A stretch of DNA of 13,456 bases from Cycloclasticus sp. (GTDB lineage: Bacteria; Pseudomonadota; Gammaproteobacteria; Methylococcales; Cycloclasticaceae), in the NCBI GenBank assembly GCA_019090295.1, contig JAHRWG010000027.1, positions 1-13,456 on the forward strand, given 5' to 3'. Below the pieces are notes generated by a model. It saw only the letters and a list, made by a program, of their open reading frames with translations, had not been told where the DNA came from and searched no databases. Each line of letters starts with the position of its first letter. Within the stretch, counting starts at the first letter, position 1. This document shows positions 1-7,071 of the stretch, piece by piece. The position numbers and the translations under genes are program-made.

Positions 1-519
1 ATGCTTTGGATTGTTGGTTTATGGCTGGCAATAGAGTGGGGAGAAAATGACCAGCCTGCGCAAACCGTGGGAGGGTTCCTTAAAAGTTTATTAAGCTTGC
101 CGCCTATTTGGGCATTTATTATGTCGATTGGACTAAATATAATGGGTATTAGCTTGCCTGGTTTTATTCAGAAGGCAGTTAGTATGCTAGGCAATGTCAC
201 TATGTCAGGAATGCTGTTGATCGTTGGGATGTCGTTGTCATTTGCGAGTTTAAATAAATATAAGGGTATCGCTATTTTGGCCTCGTTTATTAAACTTATG
301 CTTGTTCCAGCAGTCGTTTATTTTGCATCGGGCATGCTGATTGATGACTGGGACACGCTTCAAGCAACGGTGTTAATGGCAGCTACTCCATCTATGATGG
401 CAGCGATGATTTTAAGTGAGCGTTATGGGTTAAATACCGAGTTACTCTCGACGGTTTTAGTGGTGAGTACCGCGCTCTTTTTCATTACCTTACCTATTTG
501 GTTGATGGTGCTGGGCTAG
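1..519 (+). CDS. AEC family permease, C-terminal part (5'-truncated by window edge)
   Basis: This is a very hydrophobic protein of which 172 residues are visible. It has about five membrane segments, at roughly residues 33-52, 65-85, 88-110, 120-138 and 146-171. The pattern fits the C-terminal half of auxin-efflux-carrier (AEC)/PIN-like permeases, which are inner-membrane transporters of about 310 residues for organic acids or related anions. Features that recall the family are the small-residue-rich segment around residues 70-80 (GMLLIVGMSLSF) and the segment LMAATPSMMAAMILSERYG (about 123-141), which resembles the conserved tail of AEC proteins. The ATG at base 1 is probably an internal methionine, because about 130 residues are missing relative to the family. 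The 3' end overlaps the end of convergent tatB by 26 bp, so there is no room for a separate terminator. The substrate cannot be told. The family call is from pattern recognition only. Confidence 0.75.
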   Translation: MLWIVGLWLAIEWGENDQPAQTVGGFLKSLLSLPPIWAFIMSIGLNIMGISLPGFIQKAVSMLGNVTMSGMLLIVGMSLSFASLNKYKGIAILASFIKLMLVPAVVYFASGMLIDDWDTLQATVLMAATPSMMAAMILSERYGLNTELLSTVLVVSTALFFITLPIWLMVLG

Positions 520-832
520 GCTTTTCTGAGCGGGAAGCTTGCTGAGTACTGTCGTTAAGGTCTGTTACTACCTCGTTAATTTGACTGTCAGCGCTATGGA
601 GAGATGTGTTTAGTTTGTTTTCAAGGGTGTCAGCTTGTTGCTGAATAGACTGTTTAAGCTCTTCCATGCGAACTTGTTCGTCAACTTGGTGCTTAACAGT
701 TTTAACCAACCCTTGGACCTTACCTATCCATAGCCCGGTTGTTCGGGCAACTTTAGGAAGCTTTTCAGGCCCAATCACTAATAGGGCGATAGCCCCTATT
801 AGACAGACTTCAAAAAAACCAATATCAAACAT
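494..832 (-). CDS. tatB: Sec-independent protein translocase subunit TatB
   Basis: TatB is the substrate-receptor partner of TatC in the twin-arginine pathway, which exports folded proteins across the inner membrane. The 112-residue product starts with the TatB-type MFDIGFFE. It has the Glu at position 8 inside a membrane helix (about 5-20), the Gly21-Pro22 hinge, an amphipathic helix (about 24-48), then a long charged, Gln-rich coil (50-95) and a Ser/Pro-rich tail. MFDIG plus the long C-terminal helix separate it from TatA. The initiator at 832 is the natural start because the family N-terminus begins there; a recognisable Shine-Dalgarno sequence is not obvious. No tatA lies upstream and no tatC downstream: the next sequence downstream is the convergent permease, whose last 26 bp it overlaps. 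The rest of the Tat machinery must therefore be encoded elsewhere. Identity is confident; function assumes TatA and TatC exist in the genome. Confidence 0.92.
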   Translation of the reverse strand: MFDIGFFEVCLIGAIALLVIGPEKLPKVARTTGLWIGKVQGLVKTVKHQVDEQVRMEELKQSIQQQADTLENKLNTSLHSADSQINEVVTDLNDSTQQASRSEKPSPAPSTK

Positions 833-957
833 AAATGCTTAGTTAACTTAATATAGAGTGTGAATTTTAGGCTTCCATGACGGAAAAGTGAAGCCGGTAT
901 AGCGATAAGTTATTAATCTAGCCTATGTGAATTGGTGCCTATTTATACGATAGGGGC

Positions 958-987
958 TTGATTAAATGAGAATCATTCCCATATCAT
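958..987 (+). promoter_or_regulatory. Predicted sigma70 promoter of iscA
   Basis: A -35-like TTGATT (958-963; 4 of 6 consensus bases) and a -10-like TATCAT (982-987; 5 of 6) are separated by 18 bp. Transcription would start near 994, giving a leader of about 70 nt before iscA. The spacer is occupied by the Fur-box-like palindrome, the classical arrangement for repression by RNA polymerase exclusion. Prediction by eye only. Confidence 0.45.
967..981. promoter_or_regulatory. Fur-box-like operator upstream of iscA
   Basis: TGAGAATCATTCCCA matches the palindrome TGAGAAT-N-ATTCTCA at 14 of 15 positions, and AATGAGAATCATT (965-977) matches the core of the classical 19-bp Fur consensus at 12 of 13. 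It lies between the predicted -35 and -10 of iscA. Fur with ferrous iron normally represses from such positions, so iscA would be derepressed under iron limitation. The site is seen in the sequence; the regulation is inferred. Confidence 0.6.
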
Positions 988-1064
988 GGGAGTAAGGTTT
1001 TTTTAGTGGTTCAGCATGACGATGAATTGACTGAGAAGAAACGAAATAAAATGAAGAGGTTAAT

Positions 1065-1391
1065 ATGTCAGTAACGATAACAGAGAACGCAGCAAAGCAA
1101 GTTAAAACACAGTTAGAAAAAAGAGGTGAAGGGCTGGGCTTGCGCTTAGGTGTTCGGGAGTCCGGGTGTTCTGGGTATTCATATGTCATTGACTTTGCAG
1201 ACGAAGTAAAAGAAGGCGATACAGTTATTGAGGCCTTTGGCGTTAAGGTTGTGGTGAATGCAGGGGACTTACAGTACTTGTCAGGTATGGAGCTTGATTT
1301 TGCAAGGGAAGGTATTAATTCAGCCTTTAAATTTAATAACCCAAATGTTACCGATGCTTGTGGCTGCGGTGAAAGTTTTACAGTTGATTAG
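1065..1391 (+). CDS. iscA: Iron-sulfur cluster assembly/carrier protein IscA
   Basis: This is an A-type carrier (HesB/IscA family) that binds iron or an Fe-S cluster and passes it to apoproteins, especially [4Fe-4S] enzymes. The product is 108 residues, close to the family size, and has the three invariant cysteines: Cys35 in SGCSG and Cys99 and Cys101 in the C-terminal CGCGES motif. These sit at the same positions as in E. coli IscA. The stretches GLRLGVRESGCSG and FKFNNPNVTDACGCGES favour IscA over ErpA or SufA. The start has a good Shine-Dalgarno (GAAGAGG, 1053-1059) five bases ahead. It stands alone: iscR, iscS, iscU, hscB, hscA and fdx are not adjacent, although ndk and rlmN, which follow the isc operon in many gammaproteobacteria, are right downstream. 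A Fur-like site upstream suggests iron control, and a terminator follows. Confidence 0.93.
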   Translation: MSVTITENAAKQVKTQLEKRGEGLGLRLGVRESGCSGYSYVIDFADEVKEGDTVIEAFGVKVVVNAGDLQYLSGMELDFAREGINSAFKFNNPNVTDACGCGESFTVD

Positions 1392-1479
1392 ATAAGCGTC
1401 CTGCTTAGCTAAAAGCAATCATTACATGATTGCCAGTGAATGCCGCAATCTGTAAACTACACACAATGATGGTAGCAAT

Positions 1480-1509
1480 TTGACCAGATGACCTAATGCC
1501 GTGAATTAT
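1480..1509 (+). promoter_or_regulatory. Possible promoter for the ndk operon
   Basis: TTGACC (1480-1485; 5 of 6 for a -35) is followed 18 bp later by AATTAT (1504-1509; 4 of 6 for a -10). The start would fall about at the T-run of the terminator, so transcripts begun here would escape the hairpin. A second -10-like TAAAAT (1522-1527) lacks a matching -35. A promoter is expected here because the terminator isolates ndk from iscA; its exact place is uncertain. Confidence 0.3.
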
Positions 1510-1520
1510 CACGGTTTTTT
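1499..1520 (+). terminator. Rho-independent terminator after iscA
   Basis: CCGTGA (1499-1504), loop ATTA, TCACGG (1509-1514) form a perfect 6-bp stem followed directly by six T (1515-1520). It lies 108 bp after the iscA stop and 30 bp before ndk, so it probably separates iscA from the ndk operon. The stem is short, so termination may be partial. Confidence 0.7.
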
Positions 1521-1549
1521 CTAAAATATTTTATTATTGGAGTAATACT

Positions 1550-1981
1550 ATGGCGCTTGAGCGTACTTTTTCTATTGTTAAGCCGGACGCGGTTGCAAAA
1601 AATGTTATTGGCCAAATTTATGCGCGTTTTGAATCTGCTGGCTTAAGTATTGTAGCGTCAAAAATGTTACACCTAACACGTGAGCAAGCAGAAGGCTTTT
1701 ATGGTGTGCACAGTGAGCGTCCTTTCTTTAAAGACTTAGTGGCTTTTATGATCTCAGGACCTGTGATGGTTCAAGTGCTTGAAGGTGAAGGTGCTATTTT
1801 AAAAAACCGTGAAGTAATGGGTGCAACTAACCCTGCAGAAGCGGATGCAGGTACTATTCGTGCTGACTTTGCTGATAGCATTGATGAAAATGCAGTTCAT
1901 GGTTCGGATGCACCAGAAACAGCGGCAGAAGAAATTAAGTTTTTCTTTAGTGATGACGAGTTGTGTAAGCGCACACGCTAG
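1550..1981 (+). CDS. ndk: Nucleoside diphosphate kinase
   Basis: This cytoplasmic enzyme transfers the gamma phosphate of ATP to nucleoside diphosphates through a phosphohistidine, balancing NTP and dNTP pools. The 143-residue product has the usual bacterial length. It carries the N-terminal [10 protein letters not shown] nucleotide-binding stretch and the active-site NAVHGSD (114-120) with catalytic His117. RPFF (57-60), GATNP (91-95) and GTIRADFA (101-108) are also in place. The start is supported by TGGAG (1538-1542) seven bases upstream. It is the first gene of the long + strand cluster, and rlmN begins 8 bp after its stop. In many gammaproteobacteria ndk lies between the isc operon and rlmN, as the remnant order here shows. 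Confidence 0.97.
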   Translation: MALERTFSIVKPDAVAKNVIGQIYARFESAGLSIVASKMLHLTREQAEGFYGVHSERPFFKDLVAFMISGPVMVQVLEGEGAILKNREVMGATNPAEADAGTIRADFADSIDENAVHGSDAPETAAEEIKFFFSDDELCKRTR

Positions 1982-1989
1982 TTAACGGA

Positions 1990-3063
1990 ATGAGCTCAAA
2001 ACAAAACCTGCTGGATTTAGACCGTTTAGGTCTCGAGAGCTTTTTTGCCGAGATGGGTGAAAAGCCTTTTCGTGCAACGCAGGTATTAAAGTGGATACAT
2101 CAAATGGGTGTGTCTGATTTTGAGCAAATGACAAATCTCAGTAAGGCGCTAAGAACTCGCCTTGCTGAGGTGGCTGAGGTACGTCTCCCTGAGGTTGTTT
2201 TTGAGCAAAAATCTGCTGATGGAACGTATAAATGGGTTCTTGAGTTAGATGGAAAGAACCGCATTGAAACAGTTTTTATTCCTGAGGAAGGGCGGGGGAC
2301 TTTATGCGTGTCTTCCCAAGTAGGCTGTGCACTTGAATGCCCTTTTTGTTCGACAGCTCAGCAAGGCTTTAACCGTAACTTATCGACGGCTGAAATTATC
2401 GGCCAAGTTTGGGTGGCTGTAAGAGCACTAGAAGGTGAGGCTCGATTAACCAATGTGGTTATGATGGGTATGGGTGAGCCTTTACTTAACTTTAACAATA
2501 CCGTGTCATCTTTAAACTTAATGATGGATGATTTTGCGTATGGGCTAGCAAAACGGCGAGTAACAGTGAGTACATCTGGCGTGGTGCCTGCATTATTACG
2601 CCTAGCCGATGTGAGTGAAGCCAGTTTGGCCATTTCCTTGCATGCACCCACAGATGCTTTACGGGATGAGTTGGTCCCCATCAATAAAAAATACCCGATT
2701 GCTGAGCTTTTAGAAGCTTGCAAATATTACATTAAGGATGAAGCTCGACGTAAAATCACGTTTGAATACGTGATGCTAAGCGGTATCAATGACTCCGTGG
2801 AGCAGGCGCACCAACTGGGTAAGTTGTTAGAGGGGATTCCTGCTAAAGTGAATCTAATTCCTTTTAACCCATTTCCGAGTAGTCAATATAAACGATCAAG
2901 CAATAATGCAATCCATCGCTTCACAGCCATTTTAAAAGAAATGGGGCTCGTGACGACAACGCGTAAGACACGAGGCGATGATATAGATGCTGCCTGTGGC
3001 CAACTAGTAGGAAAAGTAAAAGATAAAACAAAGCGGCAATTGAAACTACAGCAGGTAGATTAG
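1990..3063 (+). CDS. rlmN: Dual-specificity 23S rRNA/tRNA adenine-C2 methyltransferase RlmN
   Basis: RlmN is a radical SAM enzyme that methylates C2 of A2503 in 23S rRNA and A37 of some tRNAs, using a methyl-cysteine intermediate. The 357-residue product shows the cluster-binding CX3CX2C at Cys113, Cys117 and Cys120. The two catalytic cysteines are present: Cys106 lies seven residues before the cluster, as in E. coli, and Cys336 is in [17 protein letters not shown] (160-167) is the SAM-binding GGE-like motif, and the N-terminal region (10-70) is the helical RNA-binding accessory domain. The ATG lies 8 bp after ndk with only a poor ribosome site touching it, suggesting coupled translation. pilW starts 2 bp after the stop. 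All key residues are present, so an active enzyme is expected. Confidence 0.96.
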   Translation: MSSKQNLLDLDRLGLESFFAEMGEKPFRATQVLKWIHQMGVSDFEQMTNLSKALRTRLAEVAEVRLPEVVFEQKSADGTYKWVLELDGKNRIETVFIPEEGRGTLCVSSQVGCALECPFCSTAQQGFNRNLSTAEIIGQVWVAVRALEGEARLTNVVMMGMGEPLLNFNNTVSSLNLMMDDFAYGLAKRRVTVSTSGVVPALLRLADVSEASLAISLHAPTDALRDELVPINKKYPIAELLEACKYYIKDEARRKITFEYVMLSGINDSVEQAHQLGKLLEGIPAKVNLIPFNPFPSSQYKRSSNNAIHRFTAILKEMGLVTTTRKTRGDDIDAACGQLVGKVKDKTKRQLKLQQVD

Positions 3064-3065
3064 TC

Positions 3066-3842
3066 ATGGAAAAAAAGGTGTTTCGCTTAATATTAGTGTG
3101 TTTGACGCTGCTGCTTTGCGCGTGTCAAGGGCAGCAGATTAAAGAGGAAACTCAGGCTTTAAAAGGCACAGAGAAAAGTCCCGCTGATGTTTATGTTTCA
3201 TTGGGTGTTGAATACATGAAAAGAGGTATGTATGACGTTGCCTTGGAAAAGTTGAATTTAGCACTTCGTACGGACCCTTCATCCAGTAATGCTCATAATG
3301 TTATTGCAGTCCTCTATGATCAGCTGGGTGAGAAGCAACTGGCTGGGCGGCATTATGAAAAAGCAGTTGCTTTAACGCCAAGTAATTCGTCGGCAAATAA
3401 TAATTATGCACGCTACTTGTGTGCTCAAGATGAATTTTTGTTAGCAGAAAAGCACTTTACAAAAGCATTGGAAAACCCGTTATATCGGTCACGTTTAATG
3501 GCGCTTACAAATGCAGGAACATGTGCTTGGCGAGCCGGTGATATGGACAAGGCGGAGAATTACTACCGAACGGCTTTGCAGCGAAATAAGCAATACCCAA
3601 GTGCTCTGTTGCAAATGGCAAAGCTAAAGTATGAAAGAAAAAATTACCTCGCTGCTAGAGGGTACTTGAAACGTCTTAAGGCAATTAAGCAAAACAGTTC
3701 TGCATTCTTATGGTTAGGCATTCAAGTTGAAGATAAGCTCAATAATCAAAATGCTGTTAGCAGTTACATTCTAGAATTACGGCAGCTTTTCCCTGACTCT
3801 CATGAAATGACATTGTTAGAAAAAAGTAAATTTAATCGATAA
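3066..3842 (+). CDS. pilW: Type IV pilus biogenesis/stability lipoprotein PilW (PilF), TPR protein
   Basis: PilW/PilF is the outer-membrane pilotin that helps the PilQ secretin insert and multimerise. The 258-residue product begins with a lipoprotein signal: Lys-rich start, hydrophobic core 5-17, and lipobox L17-C-A-C20, with Cys20 the likely lipidated residue and Gln after it. The mature part is made of helical TPR units, roughly 41-73, 75-107, 109-142, 146-178 and 179-212, as expected of the family. One unit reads LGVEYMKRGMYDVALEKLN. Its place after rlmN is typical of piliated gammaproteobacteria. The start is 2 bp after the rlmN stop, so translation is probably coupled. rodZ and ispG, commonly next, are missing and hisS follows after 16 bp. 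Family assignment rests on TPRs, lipobox and context; pilus genes themselves are not in the window. Confidence 0.88.
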   Translation: MEKKVFRLILVCLTLLLCACQGQQIKEETQALKGTEKSPADVYVSLGVEYMKRGMYDVALEKLNLALRTDPSSSNAHNVIAVLYDQLGEKQLAGRHYEKAVALTPSNSSANNNYARYLCAQDEFLLAEKHFTKALENPLYRSRLMALTNAGTCAWRAGDMDKAENYYRTALQRNKQYPSALLQMAKLKYERKNYLAARGYLKRLKAIKQNSSAFLWLGIQVEDKLNNQNAVSSYILELRQLFPDSHEMTLLEKSKFNR

Positions 3843-3858
3843 TTAGTAGTTTTAATAC

Positions 3859-5124
3859 ATGAGTAAAAAGTTACAAGCTATTCGCGGAATGCATGATGTA
3901 CTTCCAGATAAATCACCGGTATGGCAACGTCTTGAAAAAGCGATGTTTGAGGTGTGTCAACAATATGGGTATTCTGAAATTCGAATGCCTCTAGTAGAAA
4001 GCACGGACCTATTTTGTCGGTCGATTGGTGAAGTCACTGATATTGTTGAAAAGGAAATGTACACGTTTGAAGATCGAAATGGTGACTCTTTAAGCCTGCG
4101 ACCTGAAGGAACAGCCAGTTGTGTGAGAGCGGGCTTGGAGCATGGTTTGTTCTATAATCAAACTCAACGTCTATGGTACCAGGGACCAATGTTTCGCCAT
4201 GAACGCCCACAAAAAGGCCGTTATCGCCAATTTCACCAAATAGGTATTGAATGTTTTGGTATGGCAGGTGCAGAAATTGAGGCTGAAATTATCCTCATGT
4301 CGTACCGGTTATGGAAAAAGCTGGGTTTGAGCGCAGAGCTTACTTTAGAAATCAATTCACTGGGCACAAGTGATGAGCGTTTACGGTATAAAGAAGTACT
4401 TGTCGAATTTTTCAATCAACATATTGACCAGTTAGATGATGACAGCAAGCGCCGCCTGACATCAAACCCCTTACGAATACTGGATAGCAAAAATCCCGCT
4501 ATGCAGGGGCTAATAGAGTCAGCTCCTCAATTAATAAACTCAATTGGGGATGAGTCACGCCTACACTTTGAAAAGCTACAGCGGTACCTAACCGACGCAG
4601 GTGTTAGCTTTGTTCATAACCCGCGTCTAGTAAGAGGGTTAGACTACTACTCGCACACCGTGTTTGAATGGGTGACGAGTTCATTAGGGGCGCAAGGGAC
4701 TGTCTGTGCCGGTGGACGTTATGATGGGCTTATTGAGCAGCTGGGCGGGAAGCAAACACCAGCTGTTGGACTGGCCATGGGCGTTGAAAGGCTCGTGCTT
4801 TTGTTAGAGCAACACGAGTTGCCGTTAAAAACGCCTTTGGCATATATTGTTCATCAAGGAGCAGCGGGTGAGGCATACAGCTTGCAATTAGCCGAAAAAC
4901 TTCGTGATCAATTACCCCAAGAAGGCATTGTTCTACACTGCGGTAATGCAAGTTTAAAGAGTCAATTTAAGAAGGCTGACAAAACTGGCGCAAAGTTTGC
5001 AATTATTGTCGGAGAGCAAGAAATTGAGCAAAACCAAGTGGCGATTAAGTTTTTGCGCGAGAGAAAGGAGCAGTTACAACTGCCACAAGACAAGTTAATT
5101 AGCTTTTTAAAAAATAATCCTTAA
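3859..5124 (+). CDS. hisS: Histidyl-tRNA synthetase
   Basis: This class II aminoacyl-tRNA synthetase charges tRNA-His with histidine in the cytoplasm. The 421-residue product is the normal bacterial length. Visible signatures are the N-terminal IRGMHDVLP (8-16) and motif 2 (FRHERPQKGRYRQFHQIGIE, about 112-131). The histidine-specific LVRGLDYYSHTVFEW (about 257-271) and motif 3 (VGLAMGVERL, about 303-312) follow. The C-terminal 90 residues form the anticodon-binding domain. The start follows pilW by 16 bp and has no clear Shine-Dalgarno; the family N-terminus supports it. yfgM follows 13 bp after the stop. Essential gene, intact. Confidence 0.98.
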   Translation: MSKKLQAIRGMHDVLPDKSPVWQRLEKAMFEVCQQYGYSEIRMPLVESTDLFCRSIGEVTDIVEKEMYTFEDRNGDSLSLRPEGTASCVRAGLEHGLFYNQTQRLWYQGPMFRHERPQKGRYRQFHQIGIECFGMAGAEIEAEIILMSYRLWKKLGLSAELTLEINSLGTSDERLRYKEVLVEFFNQHIDQLDDDSKRRLTSNPLRILDSKNPAMQGLIESAPQLINSIGDESRLHFEKLQRYLTDAGVSFVHNPRLVRGLDYYSHTVFEWVTSSLGAQGTVCAGGRYDGLIEQLGGKQTPAVGLAMGVERLVLLLEQHELPLKTPLAYIVHQGAAGEAYSLQLAEKLRDQLPQEGIVLHCGNASLKSQFKKADKTGAKFAIIVGEQEIEQNQVAIKFLRERKEQLQLPQDKLISFLKNNP

Positions 5125-5137
5125 AGTAGGGCAAATA

Positions 5138-5836
5138 ATGGACGATTACCAAACAGAAGAAGAACAAGTCGAAAGCATTAAAAAATGGTGGCGTGAAAAC
5201 TCACGGGCTATCATTATTGGTGTAACCATTGGTTTAGTGGCCATATTTAGTTGGCAGTCATGGCAAGATTACACCTATCAACATGCTGAAGAGGCGTCAG
5301 ATTTTTACCAGCAGGTGATTAAGTTATCGACAGATAATAAGGGGCCGGAAGCGATTGAATTAATTAATGAAATTGAGCTTAACTACAATGATACTATCTA
5401 CGCTGCTTTAGCTGGGCTACAAAAAGCAAAGCTTCAACTTATTGATGGTAAGTCTGCAGAAGCTACGCTGACACTGGATAATGTGTTTGCAAGCAGTAAC
5501 AATAGCTCGCTAGCCCATATAGCCCACTTACGAGCACTAAAACTTAAGGTGGGTAGCGGCGAAAGGGAAACTGTTATCACGACGGTGTCTCAAATCCTTG
5601 AGGGTGAATTAGGGGGTGCTGCAGGTTCATTCACTGCCCAATATCATGAGCTCCAAGGTGATGTTTATCGACTCATGGGCGATCTAGCTAAGGCGAGAGT
5701 TTCCTACGAACAGGCCTTATTAGTCGCACGCGAAAAAAATCAATTAACCCAGTTGAAATTGGATGATTTAGGTGGGGAAAATATTGGTTTTAAAAGTGTC
5801 TTAGAGACAGTTGATACAGTAGAAGGTACAAAATGA
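5138..5836 (+). CDS. yfgM: YfgM-like tetratricopeptide protein, ancillary SecYEG translocon subunit
   Basis: YfgM is an inner-membrane protein with a periplasmic TPR-like domain. In E. coli it associates with SecYEG and PpiD and takes part in periplasmic chaperoning. The 232-residue product has the family start (DDYQTEEEQVESIKKWWREN), then one membrane helix (about 23-41) and an all-helical periplasmic part with TPR-like motifs (AALAGLQKAKLQLIDG; QYHELQGDVYRLMGD LAKARVSYEQAL near the end). The start has GTAGGG (5126-5131) six bases ahead. It lies between hisS and bamB as in E. coli, and its stop overlaps the bamB start as ATGA, so the two are translationally coupled. Identity is confident from N-terminus, length and context. 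Confidence 0.92.
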   Translation: MDDYQTEEEQVESIKKWWRENSRAIIIGVTIGLVAIFSWQSWQDYTYQHAEEASDFYQQVIKLSTDNKGPEAIELINEIELNYNDTIYAALAGLQKAKLQLIDGKSAEATLTLDNVFASSNNSSLAHIAHLRALKLKVGSGERETVITTVSQILEGELGGAAGSFTAQYHELQGDVYRLMGDLAKARVSYEQALLVAREKNQLTQLKLDDLGGENIGFKSVLETVDTVEGTK

Positions 5837-7068
5837 TCCGAGTAACGTGTCTATTGTTAGCCTGTATGGGGTTAACGGCTTGCTCGGGTCTAGTCGAGTC
5901 GACCAAGTCGGCAGGTAGAAGCCTCGAGACAAGTATTATAAATACCATGTCAGCGTCCGGTGATGACGAAAACTTTGTGCCTAAACCACTAGAAGAACTG
6001 ACCAATAACGTATCTCTCAACGTACGTTGGCAGACAAAGGTCACTGAAGGCTTAGGTAGTAGTTTATTAAAACTTGAGATGGCTCTTTCCGAGGGTCGGA
6101 TATTTGTGGCAAGCCAAGACGGACTGGTTATTGCGTTAGAACAAAGCAGTGGTGAAAAACTGTGGTTTGTTGACACAAAATTACCCATTGCAGGTGGTAT
6201 AGAAGTGGGGTCTGAGAACTTGTTCTTTGGAACAAGTGATGCCGAAGTTGTTGCCCTGAAATTGGTCGACGGTGAAACGTCTTGGACAGCGATGGTTTCT
6301 AGTGAAGTGCTTTCTATGCCGCGTTACGACGATGGTTTTGTGGTAGTACGAAGTATTGATGGTGCAATTAATGCGTTGGAAGCGACAGATGGGCAAGAGA
6401 TCTGGTCTTATATTAGAGATGTTCCTGCATTAAGCTTACGTGGGACTAGCTCACCTGTACTAAAAAGCGGTGGTGTCATTAGTGGTTATGCTAACGGGAA
6501 ACTAGTCGTTTTGCGGCTACGTGATGGTTTGCAGATATGGGAAACAAGTGTGGCAGTACCAAGGGGGCGTGATGCCTTATCGCGGATGGTTGATGTGGAT
6601 GCTGACCCATTAGCCGGTGAGCGTTTTATTTATGCGGCAACTTATAGCGGTGGTGTCGCTGCGTTAGATGTTAAGTCAGGGCAAATTGCATGGCGGCGTT
6701 CAGAGATGTCATCATTTAAAAAAATGGCCGAAGACTGGGTCTCAATTTATGTGGTAGATATTAATAATGTCATCTGGTCTGCAGATAAAACAGATGGCTC
6801 TATCAATTGGCAACAAGATAAGTTAGAAAACCGTCGATTGACACCAGTAGTCAAATTAGGTGAATACTTAATAACAGCAGATTTTGAAGGCTATTTACAT
6901 GTCTTATCAACATCAGATGGGCATTTAGTAGGGCGCTATAAAGTCAGTGACGTGGCGATAACAAGCACACCTATTGTTGATGGGGATTTGATATATATTC
7001 AAGATGTTAATGGCGAAATAACGTCACTTCAGTTAACTGATGATGCATCAACTGGTGGAGAAGGTTAA
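5833..7068 (+). CDS. bamB: Outer membrane protein assembly factor BamB (lipoprotein)
   Basis: BamB is a lipoprotein of the BAM complex that supports BamA in inserting beta-barrel proteins into the outer membrane. The 411-residue product has a lipoprotein signal with lipobox L14-T-A-C17. The rest is an eight-bladed PQQ-type beta-propeller: repeated units of the form 'ALEQSSGEKLWFVD', 'ALKLVDGETSWTA', 'ALEATDGQEIWSY', 'VLRLRDGLQIWET', 'ALDVKSGQIAWRR' and 'DKTDGSINWQQ' mark successive blades. The start overlaps the yfgM stop by 4 bp (ATGA), and der begins 3 bp after the stop. The run yfgM-bamB-der is the conserved gammaproteobacterial order. The length is slightly above that of E. coli BamB, with a Thr/Gly-rich tail. 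Confidence 0.96.
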   Translation: MIRVTCLLLACMGLTACSGLVESTKSAGRSLETSIINTMSASGDDENFVPKPLEELTNNVSLNVRWQTKVTEGLGSSLLKLEMALSEGRIFVASQDGLVIALEQSSGEKLWFVDTKLPIAGGIEVGSENLFFGTSDAEVVALKLVDGETSWTAMVSSEVLSMPRYDDGFVVVRSIDGAINALEATDGQEIWSYIRDVPALSLRGTSSPVLKSGGVISGYANGKLVVLRLRDGLQIWETSVAVPRGRDALSRMVDVDADPLAGERFIYAATYSGGVAALDVKSGQIAWRRSEMSSFKKMAEDWVSIYVVDINNVIWSADKTDGSINWQQDKLENRRLTPVVKLGEYLITADFEGYLHVLSTSDGHLVGRYKVSDVAITSTPIVDGDLIYIQDVNGEITSLQLTDDASTGGEG

Positions 7069-7071
7069 GCG

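Larger units (their letters stand above)
833..1064. other. Intergenic spacer between divergent tatB and iscA
   Basis: This 232-bp stretch has no convincing gene. It holds the iscA promoter and Fur-like site, described separately. It also holds two small inverted repeats: GGCTTC 870-875 with GAAGCC 890-895, and CCTAT 938-942 with ATAGG 950-954. A further hairpin, 975-993, is followed by seven T at 998-1004. On the minus strand TATATT (855-850) could be a -10 for tatB, but no good -35 accompanies it. Confidence 0.6.

Noticed and set aside
494..519. Overlap of the permease and tatB ends as a sign of gene fusion or misassembly
   Set aside because: Both C-termini look complete and in frame; a short tail-to-tail overlap is common in compact genomes.
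1..519. Base 1 ATG as a true start of a short membrane protein
   Set aside because: The product matches only the C-terminal half of a permease family of about 310 residues, so the window edge has most likely cut the gene.
962..1189. 75-residue minus-strand reading frame across the iscA promoter and start
   Set aside because: It lies antisense to a clear iscA and its regulatory region, has no family features and no ribosome site; a shadow frame.
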